DNA from: an uncultured Isosphaeraceae bacterium
GTDB taxonomy: Bacteria; Planctomycetota; Planctomycetia; Isosphaerales; Isosphaeraceae
Reading direction: 5' to 3'
DNA: 64,000 nt
Assembly: GCA_945957605.1 (NCBI GenBank)
Contig: CAMFLR010000028.1
Span: 1-64,000, forward strand
The notes under the pieces were generated by a model. The model was not told the origin of the DNA and did not search any database. It saw only the letters and a program-made list of their open reading frames with translations. The position numbers were made by a program, and so were the translations under genes. This document shows positions 1 to 8,118 of this stretch, piece by piece; position 1 is the stretch's first letter; each line of letters starts with the position of its first letter.

Positions 1-1856
1 CCCGGGCGTCCCTGGTTGCCGCGAATGAAGACGTGCGGGTTGTAAAGCTGGGCCTTGTCGACCATCACCATCGCGCGGGCGGGCGCACCAGGATGGGCGG
101 CGTCGAGTTCCGTGACGCGTTTTTCAAGGGTACGCAGCTTGTTGCGGGCGACCTTGTCCATCATGCGCGGGAGGTCGGCGTCGGTGAACTTGATCGGGCT
201 TTCCGGCGAGTTCATCCAGGCGCGGAGGTCGTCGAGATTCTTGTCGGTCGTGTTCGCGGCGCGAGCGAGGATGTCGCCGTAACGCTTCGCGAGCTCACCG
301 CGCGACATCACCGGTGTGGCGGCCAGGCTGCGAACGAGCGAAGCGGGTGCGACCGATGGCTTGCCCTTGGGACCGCGAATCACCTCGGCTGATTTCTCGC
401 GATATTCGGCCGGCGTCAGCTTGCTGAACGCGTTCCAGGGAGCAAGGCGCGGGTCGTTCGCGGTGATTCGTTCTCGCCAACGCATCATCACGCGTCGAAG
501 CAACTCGGGGCGGAGCGAAGCCTCGCGAGTCACCTCGTCGAACTTGGGCGAGCGTGGGTTGAAGTCGAGCTGCTCCGACGCCACGAGGTAAGCGCTGAAG
601 CGAGTTTTCAGTTCTTTATCGATCTCGCCGCGCTTACCGGCAAGAAACTCGTCGCGCGCCTTCTTCCGCTCGGCAATCTTCTTGTCGTAATCCTTCGCAT
701 CTTTGATGCGATCGGCCTCGCTGCCCGGAGGCGCGATCAGCGGCAGGTCCTTCGGTTCTTCCGAGCTAGCGAAAACTCCGTAGAGCGAGTAGTAGTCGTC
801 GGTCGGAATCGGGTCGAACTTGTGGTCGTGGCAGCGGGCACAGGCGACCGACAATCCTTGCAAACCACGAGTAACGACGTCGATGCGGTCGTCGATGATT
901 TCGTTTTGATCCTGCAGGAACCGGCGGCCGACGGTGAGGAAACCAAGCGCGGCGAGCGTTCGGTTGTCGGCTCCATGCGGCAACTTGTCGGCGGCAATTT
1001 GCAGCATCACGAACTGGTCGTACGGCAGGTCGCTGTTGAACGCCTCGACGACCCAATCGCGATAGGTGTACGAGAACGGGTAGTTCTTATCTTCCTGGAA
1101 AACGTACCCCTTCGTGTCGGCGTAACGAGCGACGTCGAGCCAGAACCGTCCCCAGCGCTCGCCGTAGTGCGGGCTGGCGAGCAAACGTTCGACCTGCGCG
1201 GCAAATGCCTCTTTATCGGCGCGAGTATCGGCGACAAACGCGTCGATTTCTTCCGATGTTGGCGGCAGGCCGATCAGGTCGAAGCTGGCGCGACGAAGCA
1301 GCGTCACGCGATCGGCCTTCCCCGCTGGCTTCAATCCATGTTTGGCGACTTCTGCATTCACGAGCGCGTCGATGGGTGAGACGGCTGGCTGTCCGGCGGC
1401 TGTCGGCGGCACGGCCGGCTTGTTGACGGGCTGAAACGACCAGTGCTTGCGAGACGCGTCGGCCACTTCGGCGGCTGAGAGGGGCTTGCCTTCGGGCCAG
1501 GGGGCGCCGCCTCTCACCCATTCGGTCAGCTCGGTGATCATGGGATCGGGCAGCTTCGTCTTGGGCGGCATCTTCACGTCACCGACGTGCTTCATCGCCT
1601 TGACGAGCGGGCTGGCATCGGGATTTCCCGGCACCAGGGCCGGCCCTTCGGTGTCGCCGCCTTTCATCAAGGCTTCGCGCGTATCGACGCGAAATCCCGA
1701 CGATTGCTTGCTCGGTCCGTGGCACTTGATGCAATGCTCGACGAGCATCGGCCGGATTTTCGTCTCGAACCGTTCGTGCGCAGGGTCGGCGGCGAATGCC
1801 GAACCGGCGACGAGAAACAGTCCAAGAGTTCCCATCCTTAATATCGCGATTCGCAT
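1..1856 (-). CDS. DUF1549/DUF1553 cytochrome-type protein (PSCyt1/PSD1 family), 3' end outside window
   Basis: The frame stays open from the start to the window edge, giving 618 residues with the C-terminus missing. A signal peptide (LGLFLVAGSAFA) is followed by a planctomycete cytochrome c-like domain with CIKCH, where a haem would attach, and the PKTKLPD region. DUF1549 comes next, containing ERWGRFWLDVARYADT and a second CxxCH in CARCHDHKFDPI. The last visible part is the start of DUF1553. These proteins are secreted, occur almost only in planctomycetes and relatives, and are usually encoded with DUF1501 proteins; a redox role in polymer breakdown is inferred in the literature but unproven. 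An in-frame ATG two codons upstream (1862) is an alternative start. It is transcribed divergently from the ECF gene to its right. Family assignment is secure; the biochemical role is not. Confidence 0.93.
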   Translation of the reverse strand, partial: MRIAILRMGTLGLFLVAGSAFAADPAHERFETKIRPMLVEHCIKCHGPSKQSSGFRVDTREALMKGGDTEGPALVPGNPDASPLVKAMKHVGDVKMPPKTKLPDPMITELTEWVRGGAPWPEGKPLSAAEVADASRKHWSFQPVNKPAVPPTAAGQPAVSPIDALVNAEVAKHGLKPAGKADRVTLLRRASFDLIGLPPTSEEIDAFVADTRADKEAFAAQVERLLASPHYGERWGRFWLDVARYADTKGYVFQEDKNYPFSYTYRDWVVEAFNSDLPYDQFVMLQIAADKLPHGADNRTLAALGFLTVGRRFLQDQNEIIDDRIDVVTRGLQGLSVACARCHDHKFDPIPTDDYYSLYGVFASSEEPKDLPLIAPPGSEADRIKDAKDYDKKIAERKKARDEFLAGKRGEIDKELKTRFSAYLVASEQLDFNPRSPKFDEVTREASLRPELLRRVMMRWRERITANDPRLAPWNAFSKLTPAEYREKSAEVIRGPKGKPSVAPASLVRSLAATPVMSRGELAKRYGDILARAANTTDKNLDDLRAWMNSPESPIKFTDADLPRMMDKVARNKLRTLEKRVTELDAAHPGAPARAMVMVDKAQLYNPHVFIRGNQGRP

Positions 1857-2108
1857 GGACATACCGCGGCGGGTGTTTGGGAAGGATCAGGGGGCGGGCG
1901 GACGGTCAGGAACGTGGGGTGGAGGGACTGCAAGACCCCTAACCGTCATTGCTTGCATTATCCCATCGGAAGCGTTCCTTGGAAAGCCCATAACGCGCGA
2001 GGCGAATCGCTCAAATTCAACATAGGCCGGAAACGGGTGGGAGGGCAGGTCACACAGATGAAGCGCGAGTCTATGATAGTATGACCATCAACCCCCCGGC
2101 GGACCCGC

Positions 2109-2675
2109 ATGCACACCACACCCGTCAGCCTGCTCGAACAATTGCGACAGCCCGGGGATCAAATTTCCTGGAGCAGATTCGTTCAATTGTATTGTCCGTT
2201 GATTTATCAATGGGCGAGCCGCGCGGGTGCCAGTCCCGAGGACGCGGCCGATCTCGTTCAGGAAGTGCTCACAATCCTGATCCGCAAGCTCCCGGAGTTC
2301 GACTACGACCCGTCGAAAACCTTTCGGGGCTGGCTGCGGACAGTGACGATCAACGCCTGGCGCCGGCAGCGCAGGCGGCATCGGCAGCCCTCCGTCCAAC
2401 ACGTTGATGTCGTTGAAGTTGCGGTCGATGAAGACCCGCCGGCACTCGTATTCGAAGAAGCCGAATACCGCAGCAGTCTCGTCCTTCGCGCGTTCCAGGT
2501 GATGAAGACCGACTTTCAACCCGCCACCTGGCGCGCTTGCTGGGACAACGTCGTAGAAGGCAAGCCCGCCGCCGAGATTGCTCGCGAGCTAGGGATGACG
2601 GTCAACTCGGTCTACCTGGCCAAGGCGCGGGTGCTCCGCCGCCTGCACCAGGAGCTGGATGGCCTCCTGGACTGA
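2109..2675 (+). CDS. ECF-family RNA polymerase sigma factor (planctomycete SLL-type)
   Basis: This 188-residue protein has the two-domain ECF layout. Region 2 (about 20-90) includes DAADLVQEVL and the basic WRRQRRRHR stretch; region 4 (about 130-185) has a helix-turn-helix around AAEIARELGMTVNSVYLAKARV. It lacks N- and C-terminal extensions, as expected for a minimal sigma factor recruiting core polymerase to a dedicated promoter set. It closely resembles the ECF at 56695: both begin TT-x2-SLL and have an SFDY/EFDY-type region 2.4 and a VNSVYLAK/VDSVYVAK recognition helix. A PEP-CTERM gene and a kinase with an anti-sigma-like zinc motif follow on the same strand, suggesting that the kinase controls it. 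No membrane anti-sigma gene is adjacent. Target promoters cannot be read from the sequence. Confidence 0.93.
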   Translation: MHTTPVSLLEQLRQPGDQISWSRFVQLYCPLIYQWASRAGASPEDAADLVQEVLTILIRKLPEFDYDPSKTFRGWLRTVTINAWRRQRRRHRQPSVQHVDVVEVAVDEDPPALVFEEAEYRSSLVLRAFQVMKTDFQPATWRACWDNVVEGKPAAEIARELGMTVNSVYLAKARVLRRLHQELDGLLD

Positions 2676-2865
2676 CGAATTCTTTGGATTCGCGATTTCC
2701 GTGACAGAATCCCCTGCCTGGGCGCATATCCTTCGTTGGGATGAGGGAAGTTGCGCCACGATAGCGCTTGCCTCAATCGGCATATCCCCTTGATATCACG
2801 ACGGTTCGGGCGCAAGGGCTTGCGTTCGGCCGGGCAAGTTCATTCGACCAAAGGAGACGGGACCC

Positions 2866-3630
2866 TTGCGGAAACAACACGCACGATTCGCGGCAGTGGC
2901 GGTTACGGTTGTCGGCTCGATGATCCTCGTGCCAAGTCACGCGCAGGCGGGTTTGACGTACATCACCGACTTCGCCAAAAACGACAACATGCAAGCGACT
3001 CTGCAGGCGAACTTCCCTTCAGGGCTGTTCGCGCCGGTAAATGGGCTGGCGGGCAAGTTTAATATCACGACCGATGCCAACGGGAATAACTTCGAAGTCC
3101 TCGGCGGCGCGGGTAGCTTCACTGTGGCCATCGGCGTCGCGGGCGTAACCGACGTTTACACCTTGATGACTGCTTATGCACCCGGGAACGGTGCCACGCT
3201 TGCCACCGTGGAGTTCATCGGCTCGGCGGGCGCCGATCAGACGTTCACGCTGATCAACGGAGTCGACACCCGCGACTTCTACCAGGGCGGCTTCGCCAAT
3301 ACGCTCAACGGCACCACGTCGCAAAACGCCTTCACGATCTTCGGTCAGGGAGGCGGTGGTGGCGGTGGTGCGCACGGCGGATTCGTCGGTACCTATGTCA
3401 TGGACGAACAGCACTTCGCGCTCAATGCCGCGTTCGCGAACCAGACGCTCACCTCGATGGTTTACACCTACACGGGCGGTGGTGGAACTCCGCTCGTTCA
3501 GGGGATCACCGTCGCCACACCCGATGCGACGGCCGTTCCCGAACCGGCATCGTTCGCGATGATGGGAATTGGCGCTGTGGTTGCTCTGGGTGTGGCGGTT
3601 CGTCGTTCGCAGATCATTTCCCGGACGTGA
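2866..3630 (+). CDS. PEP-CTERM sorting-domain protein
   Basis: I chose the TTG start at 2866 because AAGGAGA lies at 2851-2857, eight bases upstream. The 254-residue product starts with a basic segment and a hydrophobic signal peptide ending near SHAQA. It closes with the tripartite PEP-CTERM signal: AVPEPASFAMMG, a short hydrophobic helix and a basic tail (VRRSQIISRT). In bacteria with exosortase this tail directs processing and surface attachment; no exosortase is in this window. The body is rich in Gly, Thr, Asn and Phe, resembles a beta-sandwich surface protein, and has a run of seven glycines followed by AHGG near residue 165. It lies between the ECF gene and the zinc-motif kinase on the same strand, so it may be part of, or an output of, that module. 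No enzymatic motif is visible. Confidence 0.9.
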   Translation: MRKQHARFAAVAVTVVGSMILVPSHAQAGLTYITDFAKNDNMQATLQANFPSGLFAPVNGLAGKFNITTDANGNNFEVLGGAGSFTVAIGVAGVTDVYTLMTAYAPGNGATLATVEFIGSAGADQTFTLINGVDTRDFYQGGFANTLNGTTSQNAFTIFGQGGGGGGGAHGGFVGTYVMDEQHFALNAAFANQTLTSMVYTYTGGGGTPLVQGITVATPDATAVPEPASFAMMGIGAVVALGVAVRRSQIISRT

Positions 3631-3695
3631 CTCGAATCGGTTAATATTGAATTGAACCTAACCTTCGGGGAGATGTCGCGCTGGAGAGGACGACG

Positions 3696-6629
3696 ATGGT
3701 GAAGGCCATGCCCTGTCCCGATCGTGCTCAGCTCGATCGTTTTCTCCGCGCCGACCTTCCCGAAGCGGAAGTCCTGGGAGTTGAATCGCATCTTGAGTTG
3801 TGCGACCTCTGCGCTGCTTCAATCCATGAGATATCCTCACAGGATCCACTTCTGAATGCCCTTCGCGACGGGGCGCCGGAATCAGCCGAACCCGTTGCCG
3901 ACGCTCTCGCCGAACGGCTTTGCCGCGCCCTTCCGGGTCTACTTGCTCCCGGGCATCCACCGGAAACAGTCGACGGCAGTCATGCGTCGCACACTCGCGC
4001 GATCGGCGACACGGAGGAGCTGTTCGATTTCCTCGCCCCGCCTGAAGGGCCGGGAGAAATCGGCAGGCTCGGGCCTTATCGCGTCATCGAGCCAATTGGC
4101 GCAGGCGGGATGGGAATTGTCTTTCGTGCGGAAGATCCCATTCTAAAACGTCCCGTCGCCTTGAAGGTGATGAAGCAATCGCTCTCCGCCAGTCCCAACG
4201 CGCGGCGGCGCTTCATTCGCGAAGCTCAGACCGTTGCGGCGCTCGAGCACGATCATGTCGTCTCGATCTACCAGGCAGGCGAGGATCGCGGGATTCTGTT
4301 TCTCGCGATGCCACTTCTGCAAGGCGAGACCCTTGCCGACCGCCTTGCTCGCGAAGAGATTCTTCCACTGTCAGACGCCCTCCAAATCGCGCGCGAAGCT
4401 GCACAGGGATTGGACGCCGCGCACAGTCGCGGACTCGTTCACCGCGACATCAAGCCGTCGAATATTTGGCTCGATGCGCACCGTGGACGGGTGAAGATCC
4501 TCGACTTCGGTCTGTCGAAGAGCCTGGAAGAGGGCATCGAACAGACCCAGTTGGGACAGATCACTGGTACACCTCATTATATGAGTCCCGAACAGGCGCG
4601 TGGTGCCGCGGTGACTCCTCTGTGCGACCTCTTCAGCCTAGGTTGCGTCCTTTACAGGATGACGACAGGTCGCGTTCCGTTCGACGGTCCCGACACACTC
4701 GCCGTCCTTACCTCGCTGGCGGTGACAACCCCCGAACGACCCGAACGGCTTAACCCCACGCTGCCCGCCAATGTCTCAGCCTTGATCATGACGCTGCTGG
4801 CCCGCGAACCTGTCGGTCGCCCCGCCTCCGCCCGCGCAGTGGTTGAGTCGATCGAGACGATCGAACGCAATTACCGCGTAAAACCGCGATCGCGGCGACG
4901 GTCTGCGATCGGACTGGCGCTCACGGCAATTCTCGGAGTCTCGATTGCCGGTGCCGCGTTTGGTCCGCAGATCATCCGTATTCTGGGCGACAAGGGACAG
5001 CTCGTCATCGAAACGTCCGATCCCGAGGTGCGCGTCGAGATCTCGCAAGGTGGAAAACTGGTGGCGATCGTCGACTCTGCTACCGGACGCAAAGTTGATC
5101 TACGGGCCGGCGATTACGAGGTCGAGCTTTCTGAAGGGAAAGACGGCCTCCGACTCTCGACGCGTCGCTTCGTGCTGGCACGGGGAGGCCACGAGGTCGT
5201 CCGCGTGACGATGGAACCGCCAGCTCGCAAGGGGGCGGCCGTTGCTGCGAGCCTCGATGCAGCCGCCCTTCATGCGAAGGCAGAGGCCTCGACCAGGGCG
5301 GGCGATATCGATCGCGCCATTAGCGATTGGGGCCGGGTGATTGCGATCGAGCCAACCTGGTCGCGACTGCACGCGCGGGGGCAGGTTTACCTCCAGAAGC
5401 GCGACTTTGATCGTGCTCTCGCTGATTTCCGCGAGGCAAGCCGGCTGGCGCCGAAGGAGTCGGCCCCGCACACGGCGGCCGGGCTGGTCTATCGTAAACG
5501 CGGCGACTTCGAGCGGGCCCGGACTGAGTACGATGAGGCGAGCCGGCTCGACCCCAAATCGGCCACGGCATTTCGTACGCGCGGACGATTCTTTCTGGAC
5601 CGTCGCGAGCTTGACCGCGCTCTTGCCGACTTCGACGAAGCAATCCGTCTCGATCCCCGCGACGCCGCTGCCTTCGAAGCGAGGTCGCAGGCGCGTGAGG
5701 CGGCTGGCGATCATCTTGGCGCGATTGCCGATAGCGACACCGCGCAACGGTTCGACCCCAATCGCACCGACGTCTACGCGAACCGTGGCGCGGCGTTCGT
5801 CAACCTCGGTGAATGGAGCCGGGGCAGGGCCGAGCTCGACGAATTCATCCGCCGCGTCCCGCGCGAGCCGTGGTCGCACTATCATCGTGCAGTGAGTCGA
5901 CAGAACCTGGGCGACCGCGACGGTGCCATTGTCGACTTCAACATCGCACTCGAGCTAGAGCCGGAAAACGCTCTCTTCCACGGTCAGCGCGGCCTGGTCT
6001 TCGCGTTCCAGCACGACCTGAATCGGGCCCTGGCGGATGTCGAGAAGGCGCTCAAATCTTCACCCAACGATCGCGAACTCCTGCGTCTTCGAGCCTGGGT
6101 TCGAGCACAACTCGGCGAATACAAAGGGGCGTTGGCCGATTACAATCGTGCGTTCGAAGGCAGGCCGTTTGACGCAACCAAGCTCGCCGACAAGGCGTCC
6201 ACCGAGGCGCTCGCCGGCGATTACAAGGCGGCCGAGGTCGACTTCGAGGCGGCGCTTCGACTCGCTCCGACGAGCGCCTGGATTCGAGCCCGCCGTGCCC
6301 GGTATCTTCACGCCGGGCGAGGGGATCACAAGCGAGCCATTGCAGAATGCGATGAGGCACTTCGGCTCAACCCTGGTAATGCCGAAGCGTCGCTGTATCG
6401 CGGGCTGTCTTTTCTAGCGCTCGGAGATTCGCGCCGAGCCATCGCCGATTTCGAGCGGGCGTTGGATCCGAGTCGGGGTCGCGACATCACCTTTCTCGGC
6501 CCAATGTCGTCGCATTACCCTGACGCGTATCGTGCACGTTCGCAGGCTCGCGAAGCACTTGGTGACGCCGCCGGTGCTAAATTGGACCGCGAGGCGTTCG
6601 AACGGCGGTCGAAGCAAACAAAGAAGTGA
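3696..6629 (+). CDS. Transmembrane Ser/Thr protein kinase with N-terminal anti-sigma-like zinc motif and TPR region
   Basis: The 977-residue protein has four parts. Residues 1-60 carry HLELCDLC (H32, C36, C39), the H-x3-C-x2-C signature of zf-HC2 anti-sigma domains, with C7 as a possible fourth ligand. A Hanks kinase domain spans about 123-390, with a GAGGMGIV loop, HRDIKPSN near 248, DFG near 268 and SPEQ as the APE equivalent. One transmembrane helix lies at about 404-425, followed by a PEGA-like beta region (433-507). About twelve TPRs with D-x4-A-x2-D-x3-A-x-L-x-P spacing fill 522-970. Topology predicts a cytoplasmic kinase and TPRs outside the membrane. It lies two genes after an ECF gene. 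Joining a zinc anti-sigma motif to a kinase suggests direct control of that sigma factor, an inference from family knowledge. A GAGAGG sequence precedes the ATG; Met5 is an alternative start. Confidence 0.95.
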   Translation: MVKAMPCPDRAQLDRFLRADLPEAEVLGVESHLELCDLCAASIHEISSQDPLLNALRDGAPESAEPVADALAERLCRALPGLLAPGHPPETVDGSHASHTRAIGDTEELFDFLAPPEGPGEIGRLGPYRVIEPIGAGGMGIVFRAEDPILKRPVALKVMKQSLSASPNARRRFIREAQTVAALEHDHVVSIYQAGEDRGILFLAMPLLQGETLADRLAREEILPLSDALQIAREAAQGLDAAHSRGLVHRDIKPSNIWLDAHRGRVKILDFGLSKSLEEGIEQTQLGQITGTPHYMSPEQARGAAVTPLCDLFSLGCVLYRMTTGRVPFDGPDTLAVLTSLAVTTPERPERLNPTLPANVSALIMTLLAREPVGRPASARAVVESIETIERNYRVKPRSRRRSAIGLALTAILGVSIAGAAFGPQIIRILGDKGQLVIETSDPEVRVEISQGGKLVAIVDSATGRKVDLRAGDYEVELSEGKDGLRLSTRRFVLARGGHEVVRVTMEPPARKGAAVAASLDAAALHAKAEASTRAGDIDRAISDWGRVIAIEPTWSRLHARGQVYLQKRDFDRALADFREASRLAPKESAPHTAAGLVYRKRGDFERARTEYDEASRLDPKSATAFRTRGRFFLDRRELDRALADFDEAIRLDPRDAAAFEARSQAREAAGDHLGAIADSDTAQRFDPNRTDVYANRGAAFVNLGEWSRGRAELDEFIRRVPREPWSHYHRAVSRQNLGDRDGAIVDFNIALELEPENALFHGQRGLVFAFQHDLNRALADVEKALKSSPNDRELLRLRAWVRAQLGEYKGALADYNRAFEGRPFDATKLADKASTEALAGDYKAAEVDFEAALRLAPTSAWIRARRARYLHAGRGDHKRAIAECDEALRLNPGNAEASLYRGLSFLALGDSRRAIADFERALDPSRGRDITFLGPMSSHYPDAYRARSQAREALGDAAGAKLDREAFERRSKQTKK

Positions 6630-6768
6630 CCCGTCACGAAGCTAGAAGCGACGAAACGCTCACGTATGATGGGATGACTTTGCTGAACAGGCGAAGCTGA
6701 AGCCACGAGCACAGCGCGTGGATTCTCGATTCGCGGCATCGGTCAAACTCCATCTTGAGGCTCGATTT

Positions 6769-7542
6769 ATGCAGTCAGGCCCTCGGCTCAAGCATCTGAC
6801 GCTCGCCATTCTGCTTTCGAGCCCTCTGCTTTTGCCTATTTCCGTCACCGCTAAGATTCTCTTCAAGGCCGACTTCGAGACCGGCGATTTCCGCCAGTTC
6901 GGCCCACTGAGCAAGCGAGTTCGGCCCGGCGATATTGCAGTCGACAAGACGATTGTTCATGGCGGCAAGTATTCGGGGCGATTTACCATTCAAGAAGACG
7001 ACGTCTTCAACGCAGGACAGTTGCGAGCTCAGGCGTATGGTCCCGAGGTGAAGGTCGAGGAGGGTTCGGACACGTTTGTGTCATTCTGGGTTTATATGAA
7101 GGACGCGCCAAAAGACCGCGACAATTTCTTTTACTGGGAAGGGGCTCCGCCGCCGCGCTACAACAATGTGATGACCTGGTGGATCGAGCCCAAGAAGGAT
7201 GGAACTGGCGCGCTGGTGAAATACGGCACCGGCAACCTGGGCCGGAATGGCACGCTCTGGTCGGCAGATTTCACGGTTGGCCAGTGGCATCAATTAGGGA
7301 TGCACATTCATTGGTCGGAGGATCCGACGAGGGGAAATGTTCGCCTCTGGTGGGACGGCGTGCTGGTTTTGGACAAGCACGTCAAAACGAAGGGGCCGCA
7401 GAGCGTGTATTTCTCTCAGCCGGGGATTCATCGTAGTCCGCACACGAAGTCGGTGGATACCATCTATTTCGATGATATTATCTGCGCCACGACGCTCGAG
7501 GAAATCGAGCTTCGCAAACTGGGCGCGCCGAAGCCGAAATGA
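6769..7542 (+). CDS. Secreted polysaccharide lyase-like (PF14099-type) protein
   Basis: I start the gene at the internal ATG 6769 rather than the GTG at 6718, because it gives a clean signal peptide (basic MQSGPRLKH, then a leucine-rich helix ending near ITA). The mature part (about 230 residues) resembles the concanavalin-like fold of heparin-lyase/PL20-type proteins. It opens with LFKADFETGDF and carries GKYSGRF, SFWVYMKDA, WWIEP, a GQWHQLGMHIHWS strand and a terminal VDTIYFDDI strand. Such domains bind or cleave acidic polysaccharides outside the cytoplasm. Catalytic residues cannot be assigned by eye, so the activity is uncertain and it may only bind carbohydrate. It lies between the TPR kinase and a small membrane protein, all on the plus strand. 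Confidence 0.72.
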   Translation: MQSGPRLKHLTLAILLSSPLLLPISVTAKILFKADFETGDFRQFGPLSKRVRPGDIAVDKTIVHGGKYSGRFTIQEDDVFNAGQLRAQAYGPEVKVEEGSDTFVSFWVYMKDAPKDRDNFFYWEGAPPPRYNNVMTWWIEPKKDGTGALVKYGTGNLGRNGTLWSADFTVGQWHQLGMHIHWSEDPTRGNVRLWWDGVLVLDKHVKTKGPQSVYFSQPGIHRSPHTKSVDTIYFDDIICATTLEEIELRKLGAPKPK

Positions 7543-7606
7543 TCTGCCTGGGTTGTTCTCGATCGGAAACATGATCGCGCGGCCCCGCACATGGAGGACC
7601 GATACT

Positions 7607-7903
7607 GTGGACTCTCACGAGAATCCTGCAGGAAATCAGCCGCGGCGGTTCAAATTGACGGTCGGCGTTTTGATGCTCTTTGTCGTTGCGATGGCTTTCG
7701 GCGCATTGTACCTGCGCTATCTCGACCGGCCCTGGAACATCGTGATCACGAAGGGCGCCGAGCAGGTCAATCCGGGGCTTGTCAAATCGATCGATGGCAG
7801 GACTGTCATCAGAATTGAGCGCAACGCGCCAAGAGCTGCGAATCGCCTCGAGACAATCAAAGATCGCCTGACGAAACGTGGCATCGAATTCTATATCGAG
7901 TGA
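7607..7903 (+). CDS. Small single-pass membrane protein, unknown function
   Basis: The GTG start at 7607 has GGAGGA at 7593-7598, eight bases upstream, and gives 98 residues. A short charged N-terminus (SHENPAGNQPRR) precedes one transmembrane helix (LTVGVLMLFVVAMAFGALYL, about 25-45). The remaining ~50 residues look folded: WNIVITKGAEQVNP, then IDGRTVIRIERNAPRAANRL and RLTKRGIEFYIE. Sign and length suggest an N-in orientation with the domain outside. I do not recognise the family. A strong hairpin at 7985-8009 follows the stop and may end its transcript. An ATG at 7571 is a less likely start because it has no ribosome-binding site. Confidence 0.6.
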   Translation: MDSHENPAGNQPRRFKLTVGVLMLFVVAMAFGALYLRYLDRPWNIVITKGAEQVNPGLVKSIDGRTVIRIERNAPRAANRLETIKDRLTKRGIEFYIE

Positions 7904-7984
7904 TTCTCGCAAGCGCTTGCCGTAGCGGCGTCTTGCCCCCAATCCAGTCGTGCGTTGTAATCAGCGGACATCGGTGGCCAGCCT

Positions 7985-8009
7985 GAGTTGCGGTTTTATG
8001 CCGCAACTC
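7985..8009. terminator. Perfect 9-bp hairpin, possible terminator
   Basis: GAGTTGCGG at 7985-7993 and CCGCAACTC at 8001-8009 form a perfect stem around TTTTATG. Flanking AGCCTG and CAGGCT could extend it with an internal loop. It lies between the small membrane protein and the large dehydrogenase gene. No T-run follows on the plus strand, so it is either a factor-dependent terminator or a dispersed repeat of the REP type. Confidence 0.5.
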
Positions 8010-8118
8010 AAGGTACAGGCTACGTTTCCGAGGCATTCGCGTGATCCGGGACGGTCGGTCGTCACCCGCTTGGGGGTCAAGCGGTCCCGGAATTGACGCG
8101 GTTTTGAGGTCGCATCTC

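Noticed and set aside
7909..7920. The 12-base palindrome GCAAGCGCTTGC after the small membrane protein
   Set aside because: It is a short self-complementary site with no loop, T-run or second copy seen; such sites are expected by chance in this composition.
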